Below, piece by piece: positions 25,389 to 35,086 of a DNA stretch of 64,000 nucleotides (position 1 is the stretch's first letter; each line of letters begins with the position of its first letter). The notes beneath the pieces are model-generated. The model saw only the letters and a program-made list of their open reading frames with translations, had not been told where the DNA came from and ran no database searches. The stretch is taken from contig JACPUC010000014.1 in assembly GCA_016192455.1 (NCBI GenBank), positions 1 through 64,000 of the forward strand, given 5' to 3'. The DNA comes from Candidatus Tectimicrobiota bacterium (lineage in GTDB: Bacteria > JACPUC01). A program made the position numbers and the translations under genes.

Positions 25389-25744
25389 GCCCGGACCGGA
25401 GAACTGCTTCTCATTGCTCCTTGTCGCGTTGACACGGCAAGGCGAAACACCCTGCAAGCCGGCGAAGCGGCCTCCTTGCTGGGGGGTCCCTGTTCCGCGC
25501 CCTCCCCTTTCCACCGCGAGGCGAGAGCCAAGGAGCGGGAGCGGCGCGGCGGGACATCCCCACCAGCTCTCCCAGGACCCTCGTGCGGAACGTCGCCAGC
25601 GCAAGTCCGCAACGAACTTCCGAACCCTGCGACAAGGTTCCAGCGGACGTTGAAGGGAGGCGGTGCGAGGGCCGCTTTCTTCCCCCGAGTGGTAGCCGCC
25701 CTGACCGCAGCCGCCCGGCGCATGCTTCCCATCGCCTCCCCGCG
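25389..25744. other. 356-bp convergent intergenic region
   Basis: This gap lies between the dodecin and MscS-like stops. A short imperfect inverted repeat (CCTTGTCG at 25419-25426 against CGGCAAGG at 25435-25442) might end the dodecin transcript, but the stem is weak and lacks a T tract. I see nothing else. Confidence 0.4.
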
Positions 25745-28198
25745 CTAGGTCTTCTCCTGCTGATCAGCCTCGGGCGCCGTCGCCTGCCGAGCGTGCCCCG
25801 CAGCCCTCCCGGAAGCCGCCGTTCGCTCGGCAAAGCCGCGCGACACCTGCTCCATGTAGAGCGGCGGCGGCATCCCCTCCTTGGGCTGGCCGAAGTAGAG
25901 CGTTTGGTGCGGGAATGGAATCTCGATGCCGCGCTCGTCGAAGACCTTCTTCATCCGCCGGTTGAACTCGCGCCCCACGTTCCACTGCTTGATCGGCTTG
26001 GTGGTGAGCCGGGCCCGGATGATGACCGCGGAGTCGGCGAAGCGGTCCACTCCCATGATCTCGAGCGGCTCCAGCATATCCGGTCCATAGACCGGGTCCT
26101 TCTGCATCTCCGCGCCGATCTCCTTCAGAATCTCCACCACCTCATCCGTGTTTTCCCGGTAGGCGACGCCGATATCGAGGACATAGCGCGAGAAGTCCTT
26201 CGTCATGTTCGTCACCATCTCCACGCTGCTGTGGGGGATGACGTGCACGCTGCCGGCGAGGTCGCGGATGCGGATGGTGCGCAGGTTAACGTTCTCGACC
26301 AGGCCGCCGGTGCCCTTGAGGATCACCACGTCGCCGACGCGCACGCTGTCCTCGAGGAGGATGAAGAGGCCGGTGATGATGTCCTTCACCAGCGTCTGCG
26401 CGCCGAAGCCCACCGCCAAACCGAGCACCCCGATGCCGGCGAGGATCGGCGTGATGCTGATGCCGACCTGCTCCATGAGGATCAGGAGCGTCAGCCCGAG
26501 GACGCTCCACTTCAAGGTCGTGCGAGCCAGGGGGGCCAGGGTTTTGATCTTCTGCGACGGTTCGACGGTCTCGCCGCTGGGCCGCTGTCGCGGCTGCAGC
26601 ACGGCGTCGACGACGAAGTTGGCCGCCTCGATCACCACGGCGGCAATGGCCAGCGTCAGCGCGATGGTGAAGACTTGCAGCACCAGGCGGATGCCGAGGT
26701 CCGAGAAGAAGAAGCCGAGAAGGTCCACGCCCCAAGCTTCAAAGACGAGGATGGCGACGATCACATAGAGGATAGTGAAGACGATGCCGTTGAGCAGCCG
26801 GATGTAGCGGTTGACGCGCTGCTCAATGCCGGGGAAGCGCCGCCCGACGCCATCCCGGATGGTGAAGAGCTTGCCCAGGAGGCGGGTGAGGAAATGCCGC
26901 GCCAGCAGGCAGAGACAGGCAAGGAGCAGGGTCAGCACCGACGCCCGCAGCAGGAGCGTCAAGGCATGCGGGTAGTTGAGCGCCCAGAGGGCGTAGGCCA
27001 GCACCAGGTAGATGATGGCGATGAGGTCCCAGCGGACCGAGATCAGGTTCCAAAGCAGCAGCACCGTCCGCCACGCCGGCAGGCTCGGTTCCTCCTTCGG
27101 CATGAGGAGGTCGCGCACCTCGCGCCGCTGCTGCAGGATGATGGTGATGAAGAGGAGGACCAGCCCGGCTCCGTAGAGGACGAGCAAGCCATTCGCCCAG
27201 TGCGCCGGCAGCCCCAGGCCGCGCAGGATGACCACCCCGTAGTAGCCGTAGACGCCATAGCCGCTGAGGCGGCGCAACCAGATGGTCCAGTAGAGGGCGC
27301 CCTCGTCGCTCAGGGGAAGGAAGCGCAGCTCCGGCTGCTCAGCCGAGAAGAGGAGCGTTCCCCCCACCATGATGAGGCGGCGCAGGAAGAGCGCCCAGAG
27401 CAAGGCGAGGAGGATCGCCGCACCCTGCGGCGCCGCGCGCAACAAGCTCAAGGCGGCGAAGACCGCCAGCACGAAGACGCCCAGCGCCAGGAGATCGAGG
27501 GCGCCGCGGGTCAGCCCCCCGACCAGCTTGCCGGCGAAGCGCCGCGGCTCCCCTGGCGCGCTGAGGCGCCGACGCACGTGCCTGGCGGGCCGCCCCAGCA
27601 GCCACGCCAGGAGGAGCGCACCTGCCACCGCCACGCCGGCCTTCCAGAGGAAATCGACAAGGCGCACGAGCACGGCGCGGCTGCTGAACTCCACCACGCC
27701 CCGGCGCACCAGCCTGGGAAACTGCCGCAGGTCGGAGGTGACGCGGCGGAGCTGCCCCTGAAAGGCGGCGATGAAGTCCTCGTAGATGCGGACGAACCTG
27801 ATCCCCTCGAGGCGCAGCGGCGTGGCCTCGCCCGCCGTGGCCTGGCGCTCGCGCTCGAGCGCCGCGCGCAATTGGCGGATGAACGTGTCGCGCGCGACAG
27901 GGTCTTCGATGGTTTTCAGGAGGAGCTCGAGGTCGGAGGTCTTCGGTGGAACGGCTGCGGGAAGCTCGGTAGGCTTGGACTCGGTAGCTGGAGCCTTAGC
28001 GGGGGATGCCTTGCCCGAGACAGAGGTGACGGCGGACGATCTCCCCGACGGCGCCGTCGCGGCGGCGCCCCAGGCGGGACCGGCAGCCGGCGTCGGGGCG
28101 ACCACGACGACCGCCAAGGCCACGAGCGCCACCAGCCGGACCAGCCGCCGGACGCGCGTGCGGCCCAGGGCCGAAGGCCACCGACGCCGCCGAGCCAT
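25745..28198 (-). CDS. Large MscS-family mechanosensitive channel
   Basis: This 817-aa membrane protein has a signal/anchor at about 20-45 and a periplasmic-like N-terminal part. A long multi-helix region follows, and the C-terminal third is a classic MscS domain: pore helix GLAVGFGAQTLVKDIITGLFILLED, beta domain (VRVGDVVILKGTGGLVENVNLRTIRIRD, then HVIPHSSVEMVTNMT), and a C-terminal domain ending IEIPFPHQTLYF. It should open under membrane tension during osmotic downshock and release ions or small solutes. The length places it with large YbdG/MscK-like members rather than 286-aa MscS. The ATG at 28198 has GGGAGGAG but at a long spacing of 12-14 bases; 28234 is an alternative. Confidence 0.92.
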   Translation of the reverse strand: MARRRRWPSALGRTRVRRLVRLVALVALAVVVVAPTPAAGPAWGAAATAPSGRSSAVTSVSGKASPAKAPATESKPTELPAAVPPKTSDLELLLKTIEDPVARDTFIRQLRAALERERQATAGEATPLRLEGIRFVRIYEDFIAAFQGQLRRVTSDLRQFPRLVRRGVVEFSSRAVLVRLVDFLWKAGVAVAGALLLAWLLGRPARHVRRRLSAPGEPRRFAGKLVGGLTRGALDLLALGVFVLAVFAALSLLRAAPQGAAILLALLWALFLRRLIMVGGTLLFSAEQPELRFLPLSDEGALYWTIWLRRLSGYGVYGYYGVVILRGLGLPAHWANGLLVLYGAGLVLLFITIILQQRREVRDLLMPKEEPSLPAWRTVLLLWNLISVRWDLIAIIYLVLAYALWALNYPHALTLLLRASVLTLLLACLCLLARHFLTRLLGKLFTIRDGVGRRFPGIEQRVNRYIRLLNGIVFTILYVIVAILVFEAWGVDLLGFFFSDLGIRLVLQVFTIALTLAIAAVVIEAANFVVDAVLQPRQRPSGETVEPSQKIKTLAPLARTTLKWSVLGLTLLILMEQVGISITPILAGIGVLGLAVGFGAQTLVKDIITGLFILLEDSVRVGDVVILKGTGGLVENVNLRTIRIRDLAGSVHVIPHSSVEMVTNMTKDFSRYVLDIGVAYRENTDEVVEILKEIGAEMQKDPVYGPDMLEPLEIMGVDRFADSAVIIRARLTTKPIKQWNVGREFNRRMKKVFDERGIEIPFPHQTLYFGQPKEGMPPPLYMEQVSRGFAERTAASGRAAGHARQATAPEADQQEKT

Positions 28199-28554
28199 GG
28201 ACGCCGCTCGGCTCCTCCCATCACCAGGCAGCATGGCTCGTTCTCGCCTTGCAGCGCTGCGCTAGGTTGCGGGGAACCATCTTGGCGGCTCCCGGCGGCG
28301 AAACCCTCTCCCCGAGGCAAGCGCTCTGCTTGGCGGGCGCCCCGAGGCGCTCGCCCTGGCGCGGCCACCACCTGCCGGCCGACCCTTGCCCGATGGCGCG
28401 GCCCGCGCCGGCAGCGGAGCCGCGCGGAGGGGCTGCGCCCTGGCGGCATCACGCTTCTGCGTGCCTCGCTGCACCATCCTACCACATCTCGCCGCGGCCG
28501 CGAGGGGAACTCAGGTCTGCCCCAGCGGGAGGGCGCCACGCCGCGCCTTCTTCC
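28199..28554. other. 356-bp intergenic stretch
   Basis: This gap lies between the ATP-grasp stop and the MscS-like start on the minus strand. It is very GC-rich. I see no gene, clean promoter or terminator in it. Confidence 0.4.
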
Positions 28555-29523
28555 TTACTCTGTCACGCTTACCTGGCTCGCCTGGAAGGTCTCCATCGCC
28601 CAGGCGGCGCGCGACTCCGCGCTCTCGAAGAGCCGGCCGGGGGCGGCATCGACGCGCTGCAAGCGCTCGAGCAGGCCGCTCTCGTTGGCGAGCTGAATGG
28701 CCAGACCCGGCCGCGCGTTGAGCTCGAGGAGGAGGGGGCCGCGCTGCTCATCCAGCACGAGGTCGACGCCGAGGTAGCCGAGCCCCGCCAGCTCGTAACA
28801 GCGCGCGGCGAGGTGAAGCATCGTCGGCCAGTGGGGGACGAGGAGGCCGCGCACCGCCGCGCCGGTGTCGGGATGGTGTGTGACGACGCGGTCCCGGCAG
28901 ACCGCCGACAGCGTCGTGCCGCGTCCCAGGTCAATTCCCGCGCCCAAGGCGCCGCGGTGCAGGTTCGCCTTGCCATCGGAGGCGCGCGTCGGCAGCCGAA
29001 TCATCCCCATGACCGGCACCCCGCGGTAGACGACGATGCGGATATCCGGCACGCCCCGATAGGTGAGCGCCGCAAAGACGGGGTCGGGATGGATGAGCTC
29101 CTCGAGGATGGCCCGATCGGCCAGGCCGGCAAGGGAGAAGATGCCGGAGAGGATGCTCGAGATGTGGTACGCAAGGTCCTCGGGGCTGATCACCTCGCCG
29201 CTCGTCGTAACGAAGCCGGCCTGCACGCGCTTCGTGATGAGGACGATGCCGCTTCCCTGACAGCCGCGCGCGGGCTTCAGGGCGAACTCTTGCGTGCCCT
29301 GCAAGCGCTCCTCGAAGCCTCTGATCTCCGCCGTCCGCTCGATGACGAGGAGGAGGCGGGGGATGGGAATGCCCTGAGCCCCAGCGAGCTGTTTGGTGAG
29401 CACCTTGTCATCGACGCGGGGGTAGAGCGCCCGGGGATTGCAGCGGCTGAGGAACTCGGCATTGCGGCGGTTGATGCCGAGCACGCCGGCGTTGCGGAGC
29501 TGGCGCGCCAGGGCAAGGATCAT
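28555..29523 (-). CDS. Alpha-L-glutamate ligase-like ATP-grasp protein
   Basis: This 322-aa protein of the RimK-like ATP-grasp type probably uses ATP to ligate an amino acid, perhaps glutamate. ATP-grasp blocks seen are DKVLTKQLAGAQGIPIP near the N-terminus, FALKPARGCQGSGIVLI (nucleotide lid), DIRIVVYRGVPVMGMIRLP, and the metal-binding LGVDLVLDEQRGPLLLELNARPGLAI (Asp, Glu, Asn). It starts at an ATG overlapping the 7TM gene by four bases (ATGA), so it is translationally coupled. The trio with a 7TM transglutaminase-like protein and a retropepsin-like protein is a recurrent conserved cluster; its products are sometimes discussed in osmotic stress, but the exact substrate is not established from this sequence. 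Confidence 0.88.
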   Translation of the reverse strand: MILALARQLRNAGVLGINRRNAEFLSRCNPRALYPRVDDKVLTKQLAGAQGIPIPRLLLVIERTAEIRGFEERLQGTQEFALKPARGCQGSGIVLITKRVQAGFVTTSGEVISPEDLAYHISSILSGIFSLAGLADRAILEELIHPDPVFAALTYRGVPDIRIVVYRGVPVMGMIRLPTRASDGKANLHRGALGAGIDLGRGTTLSAVCRDRVVTHHPDTGAAVRGLLVPHWPTMLHLAARCYELAGLGYLGVDLVLDEQRGPLLLELNARPGLAIQLANESGLLERLQRVDAAPGRLFESAESRAAWAMETFQASQVSVTE

Positions 29524-31088
29524 GCCCGGGCTCTCCCCGGCGCGCCGATGGGCCGGAAGCGCAGCAGCTCCAGGAGCTTGAAGCCGGTGTAGCGGCCCAG
29601 CAAGACCTGCAGCGCCATCACCATGGCGAGCAGTTCGGGGTAGACGAAAAAGGTAAGCTGCAGGGTATCGGAGTGGATCAGGAAATAGGTGATGACCGAC
29701 ACGGCCGCGCTTCCCGCTACGGTGCGCAGACCTTCGCGCACCCCGGCTTCCTCCAGGAGCACATAGAAGCGCTCGATGATCATTGTCAAGATCACGATCG
29801 GCAGCAGGCCCGTGGACATGAATTGCTGGTTTTCCAGCTTGCTTCCCAACAAGGCGAGGTAGAGGAGGGCGACGATCACCAGGGTGAGCATGATCGACAG
29901 GCGCGGCACCATGAGGAGGCGCAGATGGTTCAGCAGCCGCCGAATGAGGTAGCCGAACAGCATGATGCCGACGAAGAGGCCCAGGCCATAGAGCAGCCCG
30001 GTGGCGCGGAAGGAGATCGCCAGGAGGACGGGCATGAAGATACCGAAGGTGGGGAAGCCAACGAGGTTGCGCAGGGCGGCCGTGAAGAGTGCCGCAATGG
30101 GAACGAGGAGGAGGACGCTGAACGCCTCGCGAGTTTCTTCCGGCAGGGTGAAGAGCGACCAGCGATCGAGCAAGCGGTTGGAGCGCGTCAGCCGCTCGTA
30201 GTGGAGGAACCAGTTGCTCACCGGTCGGCGCCTGACGGTCCAGCGCGCCTGCAGGAGCTTCCCCTGGCGTACGGTGAGCGCCTCCTCCCCATCCCGCGCC
30301 AGCGGAAGGTACTGCACCGAGCGCCCGGAGGGCAAACCAGACTCGGCGGAGATGCGTGCCCACTCCTTCCCAACCCACACCTCCACCCACTCCAACGGGG
30401 CCGAGCGGACACTCCTGCCGAGGGGAAGCCCCTGGACCTGCCGCGCGGGCAGCTCCGCAGCGCGCAGGAGGAGGAGGAAGGCCTGCAGCGGACCCCGCTC
30501 CGCAGACATGCTGGACCACTGCCGGATATCCTCCGCCGCCGCCTCCACGTCACTCCACTCCCCACCCAGCGTCTGCGCCGCCGCTGCAAGCCGCTGTTGC
30601 GGCGGCCGGCGCCGCCAGCGTGCCACTAATCGTTCCAATGCGGCGCGCTCAGCAGGTGGAAGGTCCGGCGGGTACGTCTGCAGCTCCGGCGCCTTCAACC
30701 TCGGCGTTACGCCTCGTCCTGCTGGGAGGTGGATGATCGCCTGATACCCAATGATCGCCTCGTCTTCGCTGGGCGGGCCAGACCAGACGCCGAGGCGTCG
30801 CCCTTCGCTCACGACCATGTGCGCGTCGAGAACGCCGGAGGTGAGCTGCTCGTTCATGACGATGCTTTCCCCCCGGCTCTGCGGCAGGATGAGCTGCGCC
30901 AGCACGCCTCGCGCGTCGGGGCGAACCAAGGCGCGGACCGAGACCTCCCAGGTGCGCCCGGGGGCGGTGGGGATGGGGGGGTAGCCGAGCCCCACGATGC
31001 GATACGTGACCAACAGCGCCGGCAGGAGCAGGAGCACGCCGGCCACCATCCCCGCCGCGTTCCGCTTCACGGCGTCTGCCCCGGACAT
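29520..31088 (-). CDS. 7TM protein with inactive transglutaminase-like domain
   Basis: This 522-aa membrane protein has one N-terminal TM helix (GMVAGVLLLLPALLVTYRIVGLG). An extracytoplasmic domain of about 270 residues follows, including a transglutaminase-like core (QWSSMSAERGPLQAFLLLLRAAELPARQVQGL). Seven C-terminal TM helices begin near AFSVLLLVPIAALFTAAL. The place of the transglutaminase Cys is filled by non-nucleophilic residues, so it is called inactive in the family name. It overlaps the retropepsin-like gene by 22 bp upstream and the ATP-grasp gene by 4 bp downstream, so the three form one operon. It may present or sense a periplasmic peptide ligand; that is inference. Confidence 0.87.
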   Translation of the reverse strand: MSGADAVKRNAAGMVAGVLLLLPALLVTYRIVGLGYPPIPTAPGRTWEVSVRALVRPDARGVLAQLILPQSRGESIVMNEQLTSGVLDAHMVVSEGRRLGVWSGPPSEDEAIIGYQAIIHLPAGRGVTPRLKAPELQTYPPDLPPAERAALERLVARWRRRPPQQRLAAAAQTLGGEWSDVEAAAEDIRQWSSMSAERGPLQAFLLLLRAAELPARQVQGLPLGRSVRSAPLEWVEVWVGKEWARISAESGLPSGRSVQYLPLARDGEEALTVRQGKLLQARWTVRRRPVSNWFLHYERLTRSNRLLDRWSLFTLPEETREAFSVLLLVPIAALFTAALRNLVGFPTFGIFMPVLLAISFRATGLLYGLGLFVGIMLFGYLIRRLLNHLRLLMVPRLSIMLTLVIVALLYLALLGSKLENQQFMSTGLLPIVILTMIIERFYVLLEEAGVREGLRTVAGSAAVSVITYFLIHSDTLQLTFFVYPELLAMVMALQVLLGRYTGFKLLELLRFRPIGAPGRARA

Positions 31089-31660
31089 GTCGGCGGCAGC
31101 AGGCGCTCGCTGCGCACATCGACGAGGAAGTCGTGCTCGAGGACGCGCCGGCCGACGAGCATGGGGAAACGCAGGTGCGAGCGATCGACGAGGTTGACGA
31201 GGATGCGCAGCCGTTTCGGCCCCAGACAGAGCTCCAGCTCGACCACCGGACGACGCTGCGGCTCGCCGCGGTCCTTGATCGTCCGCCACTGCGCAACGGG
31301 CAGGCGCAGGTGCAGACCCCCGTAAGCTGGCGGCAGATCGAACTCGACGATCCCGTCCTCCGCCTTGAGATTGCGCGCATCCATGGAGGAGGTGCGGGCG
31401 CCGGTGTCGATGCGCGCCGGCAGCTTCACTCCCCAGGGCAGGAGGATGACATCCTCCACCCCGCCGATGGTCACCTGGGAGGGAGGCTGCGTCTTCTGCC
31501 TGGCGCCCACCTCACGCACCGGGGACCCCAGCATGCCGCCAAGAACGAGCCAGAGGCCGCACCCCCAGGACAGGAGCCGGCGGCAGAGCGCCGTGGCCTC
31601 CCATGCGCCCCCGGCTCGCCGCCCTGCAGCCCAGCTTCGCCGCCGCGCTTCCTGCGGCAT
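31067..31660 (-). CDS. Retropepsin-like protein (annotated in databases as ATP-dependent zinc protease)
   Basis: This 197-aa exported protein has an N-terminal hydrophobic segment (LLSWGCGLWLVLGGMLG, about 29-45). A domain follows with PARIDTGARTSSMDA, where D85-T86-G87-A88 matches the Asp-Thr-Gly aspartic protease motif, and a later MLVGRRVLEHDFLVD block typical of PF05618. The family's older zinc-protease name is misleading, since I see no HExxH zinc motif. ATG at 31660 with a GGGAGGAGG site. First gene of the operon with the 7TM and ATP-grasp proteins. It may cleave a periplasmic substrate tied to the ligase product; that is inference. Confidence 0.87.
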   Translation of the reverse strand: MPQEARRRSWAAGRRAGGAWEATALCRRLLSWGCGLWLVLGGMLGSPVREVGARQKTQPPSQVTIGGVEDVILLPWGVKLPARIDTGARTSSMDARNLKAEDGIVEFDLPPAYGGLHLRLPVAQWRTIKDRGEPQRRPVVELELCLGPKRLRILVNLVDRSHLRFPMLVGRRVLEHDFLVDVRSERLLPPTCPGQTP

Positions 31661-31964
31661 CGGCCCCTCCTCCCAGGCAAACCTACCCTCGCGGCGGCAA
31701 CGGCTATCCGGCTGCACCGCCGGCGCCGCCCTTGCTTCCCGGTTGACCACTGCTGCGAACGAAGAGAAAATGGCAAGGCAAATGTAAGCTACTCAGCAGG
31801 CATTGACAAGGAAGCGCCGTTTCGGTCACCCGCCCGCCCGCGAGGCCGCGCCGCCTGGAAGCCAAGGGATCTCCAGGTTTCGGACCTTGGCTCCGGGGTC
31901 CCCGTGGATGCTGGGGCCGCCTCGCTGTCCTGCACGCCCCGCGGCCCGGAAGAGGAGGAGAACC
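31661..31964. other. 304-bp divergent intergenic region
   Basis: This gap lies between the retropepsin-like operon (minus) and a small TM protein gene (plus). It carries a candidate minus-strand promoter, listed separately. The plus-strand TTGACA at 31803 has no fitting -10 box 16-18 bases downstream. Confidence 0.5.
31781..31809 (-). promoter_or_regulatory. Candidate promoter of the retropepsin/7TM/ATP-grasp operon
   Basis: Reading the minus strand, TTGTCA (31809-31804), a 17-bp spacer and TACATT (31786-31781) match five and four of six sigma70 consensus positions. It sits about 120 bp upstream of the operon's first ATG in a locally AT-rich patch. Confidence 0.45.
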
Positions 31965-32255
31965 ATGGCCCAACCGGAACACGCGAAGGGACGCGGCATC
32001 GCCTGGCTGGCCCTGCTGATCGCGCTCGTCGCCCTGGTGCTGAGCATCATCGCTTACCAGAGGACCGGCGGGCTGCGGCCCCTCCAGCAACAGGTGGAAC
32101 GGCTGCGCACGGAGGTTCCTGAGCGGGCGCGCAAGGAGGCCGCGGAGGCCCTGGGGCGCCTGCAGGAGAAACTCCGCCCCAAGCCCGACGCCACTCCGGC
32201 CGAGAAGGCGGCGCCCGGGGGAGCGCCCGGCGCGCCGCAGCCAGCGAAACCCTAA
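31965..32255 (+). CDS. Small single-TM protein with coiled coil
   Basis: This 96-aa protein has one hydrophobic helix (IAWLALLIALVALVLSIIAY, about residues 12-31), followed by a charged heptad-like helix and a Pro/Ala-rich tail. AGAGGAGGAG precedes the ATG. It lies 27 bp upstream of corA on the same strand and probably shares its transcript. The layout suggests an inner-membrane protein with a small soluble tail, possibly an oligomerising partner. I know no family for it and make no functional claim. Confidence 0.75.
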   Translation: MAQPEHAKGRGIAWLALLIALVALVLSIIAYQRTGGLRPLQQQVERLRTEVPERARKEAAEALGRLQEKLRPKPDATPAEKAAPGGAPGAPQPAKP

Positions 32256-32282
32256 CGCACCGAGAAGGGGGAAGAGCAGCGC

Positions 32283-33257
32283 ATGTCCTCACTGCAGATG
32301 CATCTCTTCGCCATGGCTGAGGCCGGCGCGGCACGCCGCCTCGAAGTGGCGGCCGTGCCCCAACTCTTGCAGGAGAAGACGCCATTTTGGCTCGATCTCG
32401 AGGGGCCGCCCCACGAGGGCATCCCCCTCTTGGCACAACACTTCCCCTTCCACCCCCTCGCCCTCGAAGACTGCGAGCATAACAACACCCAGCCGAAGCT
32501 CGAGGAGTATCCTGATCACCTCTTCCTCCTCCTGCATGCTCTGAACTTCAATGTCGAGCGGTACATCCTCGATCACCTCGGGATCGGCGTCTTCCTCGGC
32601 GCCTCCTACGTGGTCACCGTGCACGACCAGCCGATGCGCAGCGTCACGGCGGTCCGAGACGTGCTCGACAAGGGAGGGAAGCTGCTCAGCCTCGGCGTGG
32701 ACCGGGTGGCCCACGCCATCATCGATCGCTTCGTCGACCACTACTTTGAAGCCATCGACGCCATCGACGAGCGGCTCGAGGAGCTCGAGCAGGCCATCTT
32801 CAGCAACCAGACCGAGGGCATCCTCCAGCCGGTCTTCGACAGCAAGAAACAGCTCCTCGCCATGCGGCGCATGGTGGCGCCGCAACGCGAGATGCTCAGC
32901 CTCCTGATGAGCCATGACTTCCCGTTCATCCAGGCCTCGTCCTTGCCCTACTTCCGCGACATCCTCGACCACATCTACCGCATCAGCGAGCGCATTGAGA
33001 TGAACCGCGACCTGCTGACGGGAGCGCTGGAAATCCATCTCACCCAGCTCTCCAATCGCCTGGGCGCGGTGATGAAGACGCTCAGCGTCATCGCCACCAT
33101 CATGCTGCCGCTCACCTTCATCACCGGCGTCTTCGGCATGAATTTCAAGTTCATCCCGGGGCTGGAGTGGCCTGCCTCTTTCTGGGTGCTCCTGGGGTTC
33201 ATGGCCACCCTGAGCGGGGTGCTGCTGTACATCTTCGGCAGGAAGAAGTGGATGTAG
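32283..33257 (+). CDS. corA: CorA-type divalent cation transporter
   Basis: This 324-aa protein carries the CorA signature GMN at residues 285-287 (FITGVFGMNFKFIPG). It is flanked by the two C-terminal TM helices, with a basic KKWM tail. The long N-terminal cytoplasmic funnel domain includes helices with ERLEELEQAIFSN and LLAMRRMVAPQREML, as in CorA pentamers that move Mg2+ (or Co2+/Ni2+). It follows the small TM protein by 27 bp. No M-box riboswitch is evident upstream. Confidence 0.95.
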   Translation: MSSLQMHLFAMAEAGAARRLEVAAVPQLLQEKTPFWLDLEGPPHEGIPLLAQHFPFHPLALEDCEHNNTQPKLEEYPDHLFLLLHALNFNVERYILDHLGIGVFLGASYVVTVHDQPMRSVTAVRDVLDKGGKLLSLGVDRVAHAIIDRFVDHYFEAIDAIDERLEELEQAIFSNQTEGILQPVFDSKKQLLAMRRMVAPQREMLSLLMSHDFPFIQASSLPYFRDILDHIYRISERIEMNRDLLTGALEIHLTQLSNRLGAVMKTLSVIATIMLPLTFITGVFGMNFKFIPGLEWPASFWVLLGFMATLSGVLLYIFGRKKWM

Positions 33258-33509
33258 CCCTGCCTGCGGTCGTCTCCAGGCCGCGAGCCGCAGCGCGCAA
33301 CCTTCGCCCCCCTGCCCCACCCCACCCCCACTCCCGGCAAGCAGCCCCACTCCGCCTTCGCCAGCGCGGCGCAGTCCTGGCGCTCATAATGCGGGGGAGT
33401 ATGGCTTGGCCAAACGATCGCCCGACGGCAGGGCGCGGCGGAGAGGGCGAAGGATCGCAGCTCATTCTTCCGGCCTGGAATGAATTACCGGGACCTTCGG
33501 CGCGGCGCC

Positions 33510-35081
33510 TCAGGGAGGCGGAAGATCGCCGCCGGGGAGGCGACCGTAGGTCTCCGTAAGCAGGCGCAGGCGGGCGGCGAGCTCGGCGCTCCAGGCGCCC
33601 TGGGGGAGTCGCCACTCCCAGTTGCCCCTGGCGGTCGCCGGCACGTTCATGCGCGCCTCCGATCCCAGGCCGAGGAGGTCCGGCATGGGCACGATCGCCA
33701 CGTCGGCCACCGACATCATGGCGACACTCACCATGGCCCAGTGCAAGTCCCGCCGCGCCGTTTCGGGCAGGCCGAGGTAGCGCAGGGCGAGGGCGCGCTC
33801 GCGCTGCCGCTGCCGGCGCCCCTGACGCGGCGACGCCGACTCCGCCCGGGCGAACCAGCCAGCGATCGTGTCGTTGTCATGCGTGCCGGTGTAGACAACG
33901 CAGCGGCGGGGATAGCTGTGCGGCAGGTGGTAGGCCGAACCTGCCTCACCGCCGAAGCCGAACTGCAGGACGCGCAGACCTGGGAAACCAAAGCGGTCGC
34001 GCAGCGCCGCCACCTCCTTGGTGATGATGCCGAGGTCCTCGGCGATGAAGCGCCGCGGCCCCAGCGCCGCGAGGGCCGCCTCGAAGAGCCGCGCGCCGGG
34101 GCCCTCTACCCAGCGGCCATGCCGGGCGGTGCGCGCCCGGCCCGGCACTTCCCAGTACCTGCAGAAGCCGATGAAGTGGTCGAGGCGCACGGCGTCGACG
34201 TGCGCGAAGGCGCGCCGGAAGCGCGCCAGCCACCAGTCGTAGCCGCGCTCCCGCAGCACCTCCCAGCGGTAGAGCGGGTTGCCCCAGAGCTGGCCCGTGC
34301 TGCTGAAGTAGTCGGGGGGCACGCCGGCGACATGCGTCGGCAAGCCCGAGGCATCAAGCAGGAAGAGCTCCTGGTTGGCCCACACGTCGGCGCTCTCCAG
34401 GGCGACGTAGATGGGGAGATCGCCGATCAGCCCGATGCCGCGGCAGGCGCACCGCCGCCGCAGTTCCTCCCATTGGCGATGGAAGGTGTACTGCAGGAAG
34501 ATGCGGAAGCTGATCTCCGCCCCGAGGTCGCGCCGCAGGCGCCTCAGGGCCGCGGGCCGACGCCGCCGCGCCGCCGGGTCCCAGGTGGTCCAGGGGCGGC
34601 CGCCGCAGCGCCGGCGCAGGCTGGCGTAGAGGGCATACTCCGGCAGCCAGGCACCCTGCGCCTCGCAGAACGCCGCGAGGGAGGCTCGCGCCGCCGCGCC
34701 GCCGTCGCGCTCGAAGGCCGTGAAGGCCCGAAACAACCTGCCGCGCTTGAAACGCACGACCGCCGGGTAGCGCACGCGAAGAGGCGTCAGCGCCGTGCCC
34801 GGCTTCAGGTCTTTGGCGCCGAGGAGCCCCTCCGCCGCGAGCCGCTCCAGGCTGATGAAGAGGGGGCTGCCGGCGAAGACGGAGAGCGGCATGTACGGGG
34901 AGTTCCCCTTGCCGACGGGAGAAATCGGCAGGAGCTGCCACCAGCGCTGACCGGCCGCGGCCAGGAAGTCGACAAAGGCATGCGCCGCCGGCCCCAGATC
35001 GCCGATGCCATGCCCGCCCGGCAGCGAGCTGAGGTGCAGGAGGATGCCGCTGGAGCGCGGCCAGAGCTGCTGGTCCTGCAT
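33510..35081 (-). CDS. malQ: 4-alpha-glucanotransferase (amylomaltase)
   Basis: This 523-aa GH77 enzyme moves maltooligosaccharyl units between alpha-1,4-glucans and releases glucose, recycling short oligosaccharides. The N-terminus [21 protein letters not shown] is diagnostic. Catalytic regions are [15 protein letters not shown] (nucleophile Asp), [13 protein letters not shown] (acid/base Glu) and [13 protein letters not shown] (transition-state Asp). The ATG at 35081 has GAGGAGG nine bases upstream; an earlier ATG at 35090 overlaps the stop codon of a decayed treY (ATGA) and may be the ancestral start. Last gene of the glucan operon. Convergent with corA. Confidence 0.93.
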   Translation of the reverse strand: MQDQQLWPRSSGILLHLSSLPGGHGIGDLGPAAHAFVDFLAAAGQRWWQLLPISPVGKGNSPYMPLSVFAGSPLFISLERLAAEGLLGAKDLKPGTALTPLRVRYPAVVRFKRGRLFRAFTAFERDGGAAARASLAAFCEAQGAWLPEYALYASLRRRCGGRPWTTWDPAARRRRPAALRRLRRDLGAEISFRIFLQYTFHRQWEELRRRCACRGIGLIGDLPIYVALESADVWANQELFLLDASGLPTHVAGVPPDYFSSTGQLWGNPLYRWEVLRERGYDWWLARFRRAFAHVDAVRLDHFIGFCRYWEVPGRARTARHGRWVEGPGARLFEAALAALGPRRFIAEDLGIITKEVAALRDRFGFPGLRVLQFGFGGEAGSAYHLPHSYPRRCVVYTGTHDNDTIAGWFARAESASPRQGRRQRQRERALALRYLGLPETARRDLHWAMVSVAMMSVADVAIVPMPDLLGLGSEARMNVPATARGNWEWRLPQGAWSAELAARLRLLTETYGRLPGGDLPPP

Positions 35082-35086
35082 GGGTG

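Noticed and set aside
25583-28696. 1037-codon plus-strand open frame opposite the MscS gene
   Set aside because: Antisense shadow of a gene with an unmistakable MscS domain; composition is Arg/Gln/His/Asp-rich with no recognisable fold.
31803-31830. Plus-strand TTGACA as a promoter for the small TM protein and corA
   Set aside because: The bases 16-18 downstream (TCACCC) do not resemble a -10 box.
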